From positions 1 through 40,443 of the IMG/VR virus record IMGVR_UViG_3300034152_000992: DNA of 40,443 nt; one strand, 5' to 3'. The translations under genes were made by a program, and so were the position numbers. Below, piece after piece: positions 22,043-30,780 of the stretch. Source of the stretch: a virus. Within the stretch, counting starts at the first letter, position 1, and each line of letters begins with the position of its first letter. The notes under the pieces were generated by a model, which saw nothing but the letters and a program-made list of their open reading frames with translations, did no database searches and was not told the origin of the DNA.

Positions 22043-23467
22043 ATGCCAGACTACCCTATCAGTAATATAGTCACGGCTAAAATAATTGGCCAGGAAGAGG
22101 ACTATATACCAGGTAAACATCCTGGCTCACAACAAATAGAAGATCCCTTTGCTGGGGTTGGGGCAATAGCAGGTGTTAAAATATTAGAACCAGAAGCAGA
22201 TCCAACATTGTGGATTGATATGTTGACTGCCAACACTAGGTTAAATTCTATCACCAGGGCAATTGCCCGTATGACCGTTGGGCTTGGGTACGATATTGTT
22301 CAGAAGATTCCGGACTGGGAAAAAGGTAAGATAAACGAAGAGTTACTTCTGTGGGAACACCAGAGGGTGGCGGAATTGTTTGCCAACCCAAATGGAGAGT
22401 ACTCTACTACTGAGTTATTTTTCAGGTCTATGTATGACGAGCAAGCGATTGGAAACTCGTTCATAGAAGTTGTTCCACAAAACAAATTGTCTTCATCCGG
22501 GTTGGCAGATGTAGCAGGAATACGACATGCGCCTGGACATACTATCAGAAAGACAAAAGATGATCCTGGGTTTGTTCAAGTTAGAAGTGGTCGTTACGCA
22601 TTTTTCAAAATGTTCAGTGACGAAAGAGTATTTAGCGTTCAGTCCGGCCAAGAAGAAGTTTTGACAGATCCTACAAAACGCGCCAACGAGATGATCCACT
22701 TCCATAGTTACAGCCCTTTTGATGATCACTATGGAGTACCAAAATATGTAGCCTCAACCAATGCTATTGCTGGTAACAGGTTACAAGGTAGTTGGAATGT
22801 GAAGTTCATTCAGAACAATGCTCATGTTCCTTATGCTGTTATCGTAGAAAACGGGACATTGGATAATCGTTCAATGCAATACATTGAAACTTTTATCAAT
22901 AAGAGAAGCAAAGGTCCGGATAATTCTGGTCGTCTTCTTTTGTTACAAGGTGCAATTTCAAAAGGTTCACCAAAAGCCGATCCTGTTACAATTCGATTGG
23001 TACCTCTCAATATAGGTAACCAAGAGGATGCGTCATTTCTCAGATACAGGGAGGCTAATGATGAAGAAATTAGAGAGGCCTTCAATTTCAGTCTCGTCAA
23101 CTTGGGTACAACTAAAGATGTCAATAAAGCGGTTGCTATCATTACTCGCAGAATTACTATTGAGCAAATAATTGAACCGGAAGCAGCTAATAAAGAAGAA
23201 GAGATATTCAATACCATCATTAAAAGGTTGGGCGTCAAGTATACCAGGATCAGATTCAGAAGACCACAGACAATTGATTATCTTGAAGCATCTAATGTCA
23301 TTGAAAAGTTGGCCAAGTCTGGCGCATTCGGTATAAATGATATCCGGAGATATGCGTCTGAGCAATTGGGTTTCAATTTTGATGAGAAGCCTGGTGGTAT
23401 CTATAACATTCCATTTAAAATTTTAGATTTTCTAGCGAAATATTTAAAAGAATTCGGGGGCGAATAA
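22043..23467 (+). CDS. Portal protein
   Basis: The 474-residue protein forms the dodecameric ring through which DNA enters the head. It fits the portal family by position after the terminase and by motifs such as ELFFRSMYDEQAIGNSFIEV (wing), MIHFHSYSPFDDHYGVPKYV (typical H-x3-P-x4-YG-x3 segment), and the long helix rich in charged residues before residue 330. AGGGG seven nucleotides before the ATG supports the start. It ends in a TAATG overlap with the large fusion gene, so translation is coupled. It resembles HK97/PBSX-type portals. Confidence 0.87.
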   Translation: MPDYPISNIVTAKIIGQEEDYIPGKHPGSQQIEDPFAGVGAIAGVKILEPEADPTLWIDMLTANTRLNSITRAIARMTVGLGYDIVQKIPDWEKGKINEELLLWEHQRVAELFANPNGEYSTTELFFRSMYDEQAIGNSFIEVVPQNKLSSSGLADVAGIRHAPGHTIRKTKDDPGFVQVRSGRYAFFKMFSDERVFSVQSGQEEVLTDPTKRANEMIHFHSYSPFDDHYGVPKYVASTNAIAGNRLQGSWNVKFIQNNAHVPYAVIVENGTLDNRSMQYIETFINKRSKGPDNSGRLLLLQGAISKGSPKADPVTIRLVPLNIGNQEDASFLRYREANDEEIREAFNFSLVNLGTTKDVNKAVAIITRRITIEQIIEPEAANKEEEIFNTIIKRLGVKYTRIRFRRPQTIDYLEASNVIEKLAKSGAFGINDIRRYASEQLGFNFDEKPGGIYNIPFKILDFLAKYLKEFGGE

Positions 23468-26400
23468 TGTCAAATTTTGATCTCTTGAATAAACATATTC
23501 GTATTCACAATCAGTTCCAAAAATCAAAAGACCCTTCATTGGTAAAAGAGCACCAGGTGATCAGGGAGTTGATGGAAAAGGAAGGATTTATCCATGATCC
23601 ACAGGATGAATTGGACGAATTGTGTAATGCTGAAAGTATGCCTGAAAAAAATATGGAAATGAATAAACTCAGTTTAAGTAAGTTGAGTCATTCCCATTTA
23701 TTAGCACACCACTTCTGGCATGGTGCATCCCCGATGAATTGGACCAAGAAAGACATAGCCAAATTCCATACTGATATTGTGACAGAATTAGAAAAGCGTG
23801 GATCTTCACACAAAAATGTTGATACCTTAGATTTAACCAAAGAACATCACGATCCGGATGAAGATAAAAATAAACAAGAGAAATCTACTATAAACCTAAG
23901 CGAAGTCCTCTCTTGTTTAACCGGAGACTTTAAAGTTCATAAGGATTATGTTTGTTTGGTTGGCGATCTGGTGAAAAGTGGAGAATCCAAAAAAGGATTG
24001 GATATTTGGATAAAGGGTGAAGATCTTCCTGCAGATGTAAAATCTATTTTGGAATACAGGATAACGAAAGCCTTACCACCTTCTGTTCAAAGTAAAGTAA
24101 ATTTTATTTATGATCAGACAAGTTTTGAGAAAAGCAACACTTATGTCCCTTTGTTTGACATGGCATTTATACGGACAAACCAAGAGAACAAATCTGTCGA
24201 ACTGCAGGCAGACGAATTTGATACTTTAAAACGATTCATCACACCGGAAGCATATGAGAAAAGCGTTACATTAAAAGATGGGATGCACGCACCAGATGCG
24301 GTGTATAAAGATGAAAACAGGCAGCTAATGGACGCCGTGGTTGAGTACTTCACCGGTGACGATATTGCAAAAGGTATTTTTGTTTCCAAAAAAGTCGATG
24401 GGATTCTTGTAAAATTTTCTTATATTAATGGTAATACTACCATTTTTTCAGAAGATGGATTGAATGTTACTCATCGGTTTGGCAAAGTGGTCAAGGATTT
24501 AAAATCGGTATGTGAGGAGCGCGGTATCAATAAATTTGTTGGTGAAGGTTTCATCGATTTTTGGGAAAAGAAATCAAGAAGTCATATGCACAAAGATTTC
24601 ACCAAGAATTATGCAAAAGGCGAAGACACGCCAGACGATACTGGCGCAGTATTGTCGGTCTTCAATGTATTAGATCTTGTGCAAAACAAAACAGCATATG
24701 AAGGTTTAGCCAGCAAGAGTGAGGATATTCGGCAGAATGTTTTACAACTTTTAGAATTGCCTTCATCTGATATAAACCCACCTGCGGAAAAATCGATTAA
24801 TTACCTACCAGTCCATAAAGTGGATACCGAAAAAGATTTGATATCTACTGGAAAACGGTTGGCAAAGTTGTGTGGATCTGAAGGTGCAATCTTCCGGAAA
24901 ACTGATTCAACCTATGGAGAGGATGGGTCAAGTTGCCAGGTAAATAATACTACAGTATTGGCTGTGAAGGTACTGGAAGTTAAGTCAATTAATGATGAGT
25001 ATTCCAGGTATACTTTTTCAGATGATGGGATCAACCCGTCTGGCATCACTAATAAAACAAAGGTAGTGGCAGATAAGAAAGATATCATTGAAATTGAAGT
25101 TGAAAAAATTAATAATGTCGTTACCAATAAAGTCCATAAATTATTCTATGAAAATCCGAGAGTCTTAAAAAAGTTAGACAGAGATAAACCAGATACATCT
25201 TCAGCTATTATTGGCAAGTCCAAGCGGGACAAAACATATAACGAAAAACAAATCACAAACGGGAAAGCCAATTACACGTTGAAGTCTAACAGTGTATATG
25301 AGTCTTATTTCCCACAAACTTTATTAAAATTAAATGGCCATTTGGAATCCATGGGATTTGATAAAGACACCACAATTAAATTCCAGAAATTTAATGAGGA
25401 TGAAAATTCAGAGATCGTTATTGTGGAAGGTATGGATGTGACAGAAAACTTCCGTCTAACAAAAGATGGTTTTTCAGACGCACTGAAACCAATGCCAAGT
25501 AACAGTGAGATCGCTATCCAATTGGACCAAGATGTTAACCCAAAGGTGGAGGAGCCTACAGCTGAGTTCACGGATGAACTGAGTGACGCAATCATTGCTA
25601 TGGCTGTTAAGTCAAATGAGTCTTTGAGCTTGTTGCGCAAAGGCCGTATGGCCAAAGGGTTAGAAAATTTCCCTGATATAGCTATACTTCCTGAAGACCT
25701 TAAGACTGTGAACGAGGGTGGTGTAGATTACGCATACAGTTCAGAAGGTGATTTTAAAGTTGCCATAGATTACAAAAAAGAAATCGATAAAGATATGGCT
25801 GTCAAACGGTCATCTGTCGATCGTATAATTTGGGATGGGGTAGAGAAGTATTACCAGTACGAATTTGGCCCATGCACCATTTGCAAAAACATTTATATGG
25901 TTTCTCCAGAACCTGGTAAAAAATACCAATTTGTTGCCCAGTATCATGCCAGAGGTAAATCGATTCACAACGATATCCGGATGGAAACCAATGGTAAAAA
26001 TTTAATCGGTTGGACACTTAATACTCAGATTGCCGGTGCAGTAAAAGAACCAATCACAAAATTATCCAAATTGAAAGAGATCATTAAAGGTGGCCATAAG
26101 TTTAATAAAATAGATTTTAATAATGGCGCCTGGGTAAAACGGAGAACTGTCAAAGGTGATCCACTTGATGCAGAGATTATGTGTGAGAAGAAACCGGAAA
26201 TTCCACATGCCTGGTTAACTGTAGAAGGGGATGATTTTAATGCCGGTAGTACAAAGAACAATCCGGCCGTGTTTGCCATAGCAGATAAAGGAAATGTTGA
26301 GTATCTTGCACAAAAGAATGTTGCTCACGAGTATATGTTTGCTGGTAAAGGTTTAAATTATAGAGTCCTGTTTAGACGCCTTGGAACAGAAGCATTTAAG

Positions 26401-26769
26401 TTTTTAATTAAAAACAGATCTTTGATGGATAGTATCCAAAAAAGGATTATGGATGACGATCTTGATGAGTACATTGTTAGTACAGCTAAAGCAAAAGAGT
26501 TGCCTGCTGCTGAACAAAATGACTTACGTGGCGACTATGCTTGGTTGGTAATTAAACCAAAAGAACAAAGTCCGTATGTATTGTCTTCCAGAGCCAAGTC
26601 TAAAGGATGGGTACCAGACCACGGAGTATCAGCATTGCCTTCTAAAATAGAGAAGAAAGTTCCAGACAGATTCAAGTACTGGAATATTGAAGACGCCAGT
26701 GAGAGAAAGTCCACACGCGACGCTTTATTAGAAGCCATCCAAAACAAGGAAGTTACCCTCCCAAAATAA
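23467..26769 (+). CDS. Nucleotidyltransferase-like/ATP-dependent ligase/LigD-phosphoesterase-like fusion
   Basis: This 1100-residue protein combines several DNA-end-processing folds. Residues 80-112 contain HHFWHGASPMNWTKKDI. Residues 155-235 look like a minimal nucleotidyltransferase (LVGDLVKSGESKKGLDIWI), but the second acidic residue is not evident. Residues 300-510 carry ligase motifs: KVDG with catalytic K309, FVGEGF, EGAIFRK (472-478) and K501/K506 of motif V. An OB-like region ends near PRVLKKLDRDKPD. Residues ~815-1000 match the LigD 3'-phosphoesterase pattern, with HARGKSIHNDIRME (H827, H834, D836, R838). The start overlaps the portal stop as TAATG. Its role in a head module is unknown; sealing or cleaning DNA ends during packaging is an inference. 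Confidence 0.8.
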   Translation: MSNFDLLNKHIRIHNQFQKSKDPSLVKEHQVIRELMEKEGFIHDPQDELDELCNAESMPEKNMEMNKLSLSKLSHSHLLAHHFWHGASPMNWTKKDIAKFHTDIVTELEKRGSSHKNVDTLDLTKEHHDPDEDKNKQEKSTINLSEVLSCLTGDFKVHKDYVCLVGDLVKSGESKKGLDIWIKGEDLPADVKSILEYRITKALPPSVQSKVNFIYDQTSFEKSNTYVPLFDMAFIRTNQENKSVELQADEFDTLKRFITPEAYEKSVTLKDGMHAPDAVYKDENRQLMDAVVEYFTGDDIAKGIFVSKKVDGILVKFSYINGNTTIFSEDGLNVTHRFGKVVKDLKSVCEERGINKFVGEGFIDFWEKKSRSHMHKDFTKNYAKGEDTPDDTGAVLSVFNVLDLVQNKTAYEGLASKSEDIRQNVLQLLELPSSDINPPAEKSINYLPVHKVDTEKDLISTGKRLAKLCGSEGAIFRKTDSTYGEDGSSCQVNNTTVLAVKVLEVKSINDEYSRYTFSDDGINPSGITNKTKVVADKKDIIEIEVEKINNVVTNKVHKLFYENPRVLKKLDRDKPDTSSAIIGKSKRDKTYNEKQITNGKANYTLKSNSVYESYFPQTLLKLNGHLESMGFDKDTTIKFQKFNEDENSEIVIVEGMDVTENFRLTKDGFSDALKPMPSNSEIAIQLDQDVNPKVEEPTAEFTDELSDAIIAMAVKSNESLSLLRKGRMAKGLENFPDIAILPEDLKTVNEGGVDYAYSSEGDFKVAIDYKKEIDKDMAVKRSSVDRIIWDGVEKYYQYEFGPCTICKNIYMVSPEPGKKYQFVAQYHARGKSIHNDIRMETNGKNLIGWTLNTQIAGAVKEPITKLSKLKEIIKGGHKFNKIDFNNGAWVKRRTVKGDPLDAEIMCEKKPEIPHAWLTVEGDDFNAGSTKNNPAVFAIADKGNVEYLAQKNVAHEYMFAGKGLNYRVLFRRLGTEAFKFLIKNRSLMDSIQKRIMDDDLDEYIVSTAKAKELPAAEQNDLRGDYAWLVIKPKEQSPYVLSSRAKSKGWVPDHGVSALPSKIEKKVPDRFKYWNIEDASERKSTRDALLEAIQNKEVTLPK

Positions 26770-26815
26770 ATTGTTGACAATTGCAATCACTCGAATTAAA
26801 AAAGATTTGACAATT

Positions 26816-26844
26816 TTGACATCAAATTCTATATCTGTTAGTAT
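26816..26844 (+). promoter_or_regulatory. Promoter of protease/capsid unit
   Basis: TTGACA (26816-26821), a 17-nt spacer and TAGTAT (26839-26844). Further TTGACA words at 26774 and 26807 make the region dense with -35 boxes. The palindrome at 26857 lies just after the predicted start site. Confidence 0.6.
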
Positions 26845-26856
26845 GAATTTGAAAAA

Positions 26857-26866
26857 ATGATATCAT
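26857..26866. promoter_or_regulatory. ATGATATCAT palindrome before prohead protease
   Basis: This 10-bp palindrome begins exactly 35 nt before the protease ATG at 26892, the same distance as before the portal. It overlaps or follows the predicted transcription start. Candidate operator for a structural-gene regulator. Confidence 0.6.
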
Positions 26867-26891
26867 ATTTTTATGACAAAACGGGTGCCAT

Positions 26892-28712
26892 ATGGGATAC
26901 TTTAATAATGTCGAATTCAAGATAGAGGTACCGTTCCAAAAGAGCGCAATCCTCAAAGAAAGTCGTGAATTCGAGGGAGAAGGTTTTCCGGAAGATTTGC
27001 CCCCAGGTTCAAGAGTAATTGAAGGGTATGCTTCGACAAAAGATCTCGACTACCAAGACGACATCGTAACCGAAAAAGCCCTTAATAAAATCGTTGAATT
27101 CCTTAAAACAAACCGTACAATGCTCCATAATCACGATCTTGATAATGCCATTGGTCGGGTTGTTGATACAAAATTGACTGATGAAGGTGCTTGGATCAAG
27201 GGTTTAATCTCTTCCACAGAGGATAAAATTTGGACCAAGGTTCAGGAAGGAATCCTCAACAAGTTTTCAATCGCTGGTAAGATCACAAAAGCTGAAGAAG
27301 TTTGGGATGCGACTGCTAAAAAATATGTCCGTCACATTCTTGATTTGGAAATTTACGAAGTTTCTCTGGTAAGTGTTCCTGCCAATGCCAAAGCTCGCGC
27401 AATCAAGTATTACATTGTTAAATCACTTGACGATCATGTGAAAGATAATTATAGAAAAACAAATTCACCAGTCGAATTCGTGAGTCCAATCGTAAAATTT
27501 AAAGAAAATGAAAATGGTGGTTTGGACATTACTACCTGGTCAACTGCAGACAAATCAGAAATTTCTGCAGCTACCAAATTTGTAATGGAAAAATCCAACA
27601 ATATGAACGGATGTCCAATACTGTTTAAGAACAGTGTAATTGGTAAAGTCAATAATATCGTCTCCAAAGGCGATGGGTTCGGAATTGAGGCTACCATTTC
27701 GAGAACAGAAACAGAAGCTGTTCAAAAGGTTCAAGAAAGAATTTTGACTTCCGTTGGTATTAACAGTAATCTGGTTGTTCAAAAGAACCTCACTTCTGAC
27801 GAAAGCGAACTTGTGAACTTCTTGGCAGATGGTATTGAGTTACGTTCAGTGCCTCTGACTAAGGCGCAGATGCTTGACGCCACAATTAGGAAACAATTCG
27901 ATATAAGTAAGTTTAATAAAGGAGACGATTCTATGAAAAAGGAAGAATTACAGAAAAAATTAAACACTCTCCTAAAGGAATACAACGACACGTCAGGCGA
28001 AAACCTGCAGCTTGTTGACAAGGGAGAGGGAGGAGATTCCTCAAAAGGATGTGACGATCCTGAAAACAAAGAGGATAAAACCCAAACACCACCAGCCGAA
28101 GGTGATGGTGGAGCTTCTAAAGCGGAAGGCGAAGGCCAACCACCTGAAGAAGATCCCAACAAAAAACCCGAAGAAGAGGAAGGCGGCATGAAAGAATTAT
28201 CCACAAAAATGGATAATATGATCGAAGCCGTTAACAATTTAGCAGCCACTTTGGCAGGTAAAGCAGCCAGCGAAGAAGGTGACGATGGTGATGGTGATGG
28301 TGAAACACCTCCAGCAGAACCACCTGCACCAGCCGAAGCTGACAAAAATAAAACTTCAGATGCCCAGAAAAGCATTGAAGCAAAAGTTGAAGCGTTGACC
28401 AAAACTGTTACAGACGCACTATCCAAATTCAATGGTGGGTCAAGTAGCAGTAAAGAGCAATCTCCACTGGAAAAGAAATTAGCGACATTGGAAAAAGGTA
28501 TCGCTGAGATTCAAAAACTTTCTGGCGTTTCCCAGGTTCAGAAAGGTAACGAATCCGGAACTACCATTCCCAATTCACCCGAAGATGTAACCACTGCAAA
28601 ACCGACTGGCGGAAAGAAAGAAGGTGAGTCCACGGCAATCTCCGATCAAGACTTTGACGCTTTTGGCGGTTTACTGCTTGGAAAATACGGAAAAGCTGAA
28701 GACAAAAAGTAA
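26892..28712 (+). CDS. Prohead protease with pseudo-protease repeat and scaffold domain
   Basis: Residues 40-175 are an HK97-type prohead protease, with VIEGYASTKD, LHNHD (H79/H81), FSIAGK (S126) and a VSLVSVPANAKARAI end. Residues 210-336 look like a second, decayed copy: VIGKVNNIV ... EATISRTETEAVQKVQERIL aligns with AIGRVVDTK ... GLISSTEDKIWTKVQEGIL, but the His and Ser positions are lost. Residues 348-606 are an acidic, Pro/Glu-rich scaffold with predicted coiled coils. AAGGAG at 27918 and ATG 27933 allow separate scaffold expression. The protease cleaves scaffold and capsid proteins during maturation. No strong ribosome site precedes ATG 26892. Confidence 0.85.
   Translation: MGYFNNVEFKIEVPFQKSAILKESREFEGEGFPEDLPPGSRVIEGYASTKDLDYQDDIVTEKALNKIVEFLKTNRTMLHNHDLDNAIGRVVDTKLTDEGAWIKGLISSTEDKIWTKVQEGILNKFSIAGKITKAEEVWDATAKKYVRHILDLEIYEVSLVSVPANAKARAIKYYIVKSLDDHVKDNYRKTNSPVEFVSPIVKFKENENGGLDITTWSTADKSEISAATKFVMEKSNNMNGCPILFKNSVIGKVNNIVSKGDGFGIEATISRTETEAVQKVQERILTSVGINSNLVVQKNLTSDESELVNFLADGIELRSVPLTKAQMLDATIRKQFDISKFNKGDDSMKKEELQKKLNTLLKEYNDTSGENLQLVDKGEGGDSSKGCDDPENKEDKTQTPPAEGDGGASKAEGEGQPPEEDPNKKPEEEEGGMKELSTKMDNMIEAVNNLAATLAGKAASEEGDDGDGDGETPPAEPPAPAEADKNKTSDAQKSIEAKVEALTKTVTDALSKFNGGSSSSKEQSPLEKKLATLEKGIAEIQKLSGVSQVQKGNESGTTIPNSPEDVTTAKPTGGKKEGESTAISDQDFDAFGGLLLGKYGKAEDKK
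27920..27935 (+). promoter_or_regulatory. Internal ribosome site for nested scaffold
   Basis: AGGAG (27920-27924) lies eight nucleotides before an in-frame ATG at 27933 inside the protease gene, exactly where the protease part ends and the scaffold part begins. It is stronger than the site at the gene's own start. Confidence 0.7.
27933..28712 (+). CDS. Nested scaffold protein (in-frame, internal start)
   Basis: Translation from the internal ATG at 27933 gives a 259-residue protein identical to the C-terminal part of the protease fusion. It begins MKKEELQKKLNTLLKEYN and is acidic, Glu/Pro/Gly-rich in the middle, with predicted coiled coils near residues 90-120 and 165-200 and a hydrophobic FGGLLLGKYG end. 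The arrangement copies lambda C/Nu3, where the scaffold is made from an internal start in the protease gene. The scaffold guides capsid assembly and is then removed. Separate expression is predicted, not shown. Confidence 0.65.
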   Translation: MKKEELQKKLNTLLKEYNDTSGENLQLVDKGEGGDSSKGCDDPENKEDKTQTPPAEGDGGASKAEGEGQPPEEDPNKKPEEEEGGMKELSTKMDNMIEAVNNLAATLAGKAASEEGDDGDGDGETPPAEPPAPAEADKNKTSDAQKSIEAKVEALTKTVTDALSKFNGGSSSSKEQSPLEKKLATLEKGIAEIQKLSGVSQVQKGNESGTTIPNSPEDVTTAKPTGGKKEGESTAISDQDFDAFGGLLLGKYGKAEDKK

Positions 28713-28731
28713 GTCCGTATAGGGTTTAACT
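28713..28731 (+). repeat. 19-bp repeat, copy 2
   Basis: GTCCGTATAGGGTTTAACT is identical to 1694-1712 on the same strand and starts immediately after the protease-scaffold stop, 57 nt before the capsid ATG. Here it is not part of a hairpin. A partial GGGTTTAACTA also precedes the sheath ORF near 35296. Confidence 0.8.
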
Positions 28732-28769
28732 CAGGCAAAAAAGTAAATAACATATTATTGGAGGAAAAG

Positions 28770-30125
28770 ATGTCAATAGGACAAAATCAAGAAACCATTC
28801 AGAAGACCTTAGAGTCCAGCGCACTGTTTTCCGGTGGTGAACTTCAGCCGAAACAGTTCGACAAATTTGTAGAAAATGTTAAAGCCCTGTCCAACATGAT
28901 CAAATATATCAGAACGGTCAAGATGGATAGAGCCAAAATGGAAATCGACAAACTGAACATTTCAGAACCGATCACCAGATCTGCCTCTGAAAATGTTCCG
29001 CCAGTTTGGGCAGAAGGGTCCAGTCCCCTGTTCAGCAAATTGGAACTTTCCACCAACAAGATTACCAGTTTCTGGTCAATCACCTGGGAAACTCTCAAAG
29101 ATAATATCGAAAGAGAGAAATTGGAAAGAACCATTATGCGTGGTTTCCAAACCAAAATGGCAGAGGATTTCGAAAATCTGGCTATTAATGGTGACACAAC
29201 TTATTCAAAAACTTCCGCTATCCCAAGTGAAAGACTTTGGGCGATTGATGACGGCTGGTATAAAATGTCTTTATCCGGTCATGTTGTTGATGCTCGTGGT
29301 CATGAAATTTCTTATGAGCTTTTTGAATCCACTATCCGCAGAATGCCGGAACAGTATGCTCAAGATCCCAATGTTCAATGGATCATGAACCGTTTCTGTA
29401 TCTTGGATTGGGTATCCATCCTTGCTCGCCGTGGCGATGTTGGAGCAAAAGTTTTGGAAAACGGAGCAATCGACAGACCTATCCTGGGTTATCGTGTAAT
29501 TCCCGCTCCATTGATTCCTGCAAATATGCCTCTGAGTCTCCCATCCACTACTCTGACACCAGGGTTCCACGATGGTAAGAGAATCGGACCTTTCACCTTT
29601 GCAAGCAATGCCAAGACATTGAAACTTGACATTGATAACAAAGGGGCCGTAACCATCACACTTCCGGTTGCCACATGGCAGACTCCTGAAGTTGCTCGTT
29701 ACATCAACCAGGCAATTGCAGCTGACGCAAATTATACCGCAGCACCAGAATATCACAGTGTTGCAAAAGCTGATGCAGCTGGCCGCCTTATCATTGTATC
29801 TCCTACAACTGGATCAACTTCTGAAGTTGATGTTCAGGCAGTAGCAGATGATGCTTACACAATCCTCGGATTGACAGTAGGTGTTTTTGCAGGTACCGAC
29901 GGTACAACTGCAGGTACAGTGAACGAAGGTACTTTCTTGTGGTTCGCAAATCCGATGAACTTCATCGTTGGTTTGGAACAACGAGTTCGCTTCTACACTG
30001 AATACAAGAAAGACTACGATCGTTTTGAATTCGTAGCATACAATTTCTTGGATTTCCAGATTGAAGAAGTTGACAAACTCGTTGTCTGCAAGAACATCCG
30101 CAAGAAACAGTTCAGCACTTATTAA
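28770..30125 (+). CDS. Major capsid protein
   Basis: The 451-residue protein is placed right after the protease-scaffold gene, as in HK97-fold phages. GGAGG precedes ATG 28770; the in-frame TTG at 28758 is upstream of the ribosome site. The first 90 residues include helices and ITRSASENVPPVWAEGS, followed by core segments such as AEDFENLAINGD and VQWIMNRFCILDW (P-domain-like). Residues ~270-372 are an inserted beta-rich domain, then the chain returns to the core (FLWFANPMNFIVGLEQRVRF ... VVCKNIRKKQF). The insert resembles a part of the protein at 33393. No signal or cysteine motif. Confidence 0.87.
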   Translation: MSIGQNQETIQKTLESSALFSGGELQPKQFDKFVENVKALSNMIKYIRTVKMDRAKMEIDKLNISEPITRSASENVPPVWAEGSSPLFSKLELSTNKITSFWSITWETLKDNIEREKLERTIMRGFQTKMAEDFENLAINGDTTYSKTSAIPSERLWAIDDGWYKMSLSGHVVDARGHEISYELFESTIRRMPEQYAQDPNVQWIMNRFCILDWVSILARRGDVGAKVLENGAIDRPILGYRVIPAPLIPANMPLSLPSTTLTPGFHDGKRIGPFTFASNAKTLKLDIDNKGAVTITLPVATWQTPEVARYINQAIAADANYTAAPEYHSVAKADAAGRLIIVSPTTGSTSEVDVQAVADDAYTILGLTVGVFAGTDGTTAGTVNEGTFLWFANPMNFIVGLEQRVRFYTEYKKDYDRFEFVAYNFLDFQIEEVDKLVVCKNIRKKQFSTY

Positions 30126-30152
30126 TACCAAATCCCCTCTAAAATTTATTTC

Positions 30153-30181
30153 TTGAATTCATAATTCCGTTTTGTTATCCT
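30153..30181 (+). promoter_or_regulatory. Promoter after the capsid gene
   Basis: TTGAAT (30153-30158), a 17-nt spacer and TATCCT (30176-30181) precede the ribosome site (AAGGAG, 30219-30224) of the gene at 30228. Confidence 0.45.
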
Positions 30182-30227
30182 CCTAAAAATTGCATTAATC
30201 TATCAACTTTTTTCTAAGGAGAATATC

Positions 30228-30716
30228 ATGTCTAAAGAAACCCTTGAGACTTATTGGTTTATTTCCAAAAGCGCGTCATCCTTTTCAACTGGTGGTCCCT
30301 CCGGAAAACATTATGCATTCGAGAAAGCCAGACCACGGCCGGTTTATGATATCAGAGATGCGATCCATTTCAGAACGATGAAGAAAGAAGATCTAATTGA
30401 AACGAATGAAGAAGGAAAACCAACGGTACCTGAAGTAGATAAGGTGTCCAAAAGTTACGCCTCTTATAACCCAAAAGAAAAAGATCCCAACTTCTTCAAT
30501 AATTTGCAGAGCTTCCCTGCAGACCCACCTCCTGCAGCCGAAACAAAACCAGAAGTTCCGCCAGCAGATCCGCCTCCAACCAAACCAGAGACGACGAAAG
30601 TAGATGACGGTAAAGGTGATGATGGTAAAGACGACGGCAAAGCTGATGCCAAAAAAGGTAATGGTAAAGCGGACACTAAAAAAGGTGCAAAGGATAATAA
30701 AAAGTCAGGCAAATAA
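30228..30716 (+). CDS. Hypothetical structural protein with Pro/Lys-rich tail
   Basis: This 162-residue protein has a folded-looking N-terminal half of about 90 residues (SFSTGGPSGKHYAFEKARPR) and a low-complexity C-terminal half. That half has two PADPPP repeats, then alternating DDGK/DAKKG units with strongly mixed charge. AAGGAG precedes the ATG. It sits between the major capsid protein and the neck genes, where head decoration or head-completion proteins are common. The charged tail may be a surface-exposed or DNA-contact extension. Not recognised as a named family. Confidence 0.7.
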   Translation: MSKETLETYWFISKSASSFSTGGPSGKHYAFEKARPRPVYDIRDAIHFRTMKKEDLIETNEEGKPTVPEVDKVSKSYASYNPKEKDPNFFNNLQSFPADPPPAAETKPEVPPADPPPTKPETTKVDDGKGDDGKDDGKADAKKGNGKADTKKGAKDNKKSGK

Positions 30717-30720
30717 TTTC

Positions 30721-30749
30721 TTGTTTACCCTTCCTTAATCTGCTATATT
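30721..30749 (+). promoter_or_regulatory. Promoter of the neck unit
   Basis: TTGTTT (30721-30726), a 17-nt spacer and TATATT (30744-30749) precede the ATG at 30781. Confidence 0.45.
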
Positions 30750-30780
30750 TTAAACAAATTACAAACCGATCGAGACCATC

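Noticed and set aside
23467-26769. Complete LigD-type NHEJ enzyme
   Set aside because: No LigD polymerase/primase domain is seen and no Ku gene is nearby; only ligase-like and phosphoesterase-like parts are supported.
27779-28432. 217-residue open frame on the minus strand
   Set aside because: Ser/Pro-rich antisense shadow of the Glu/Gly-rich scaffold region, without a ribosome site.
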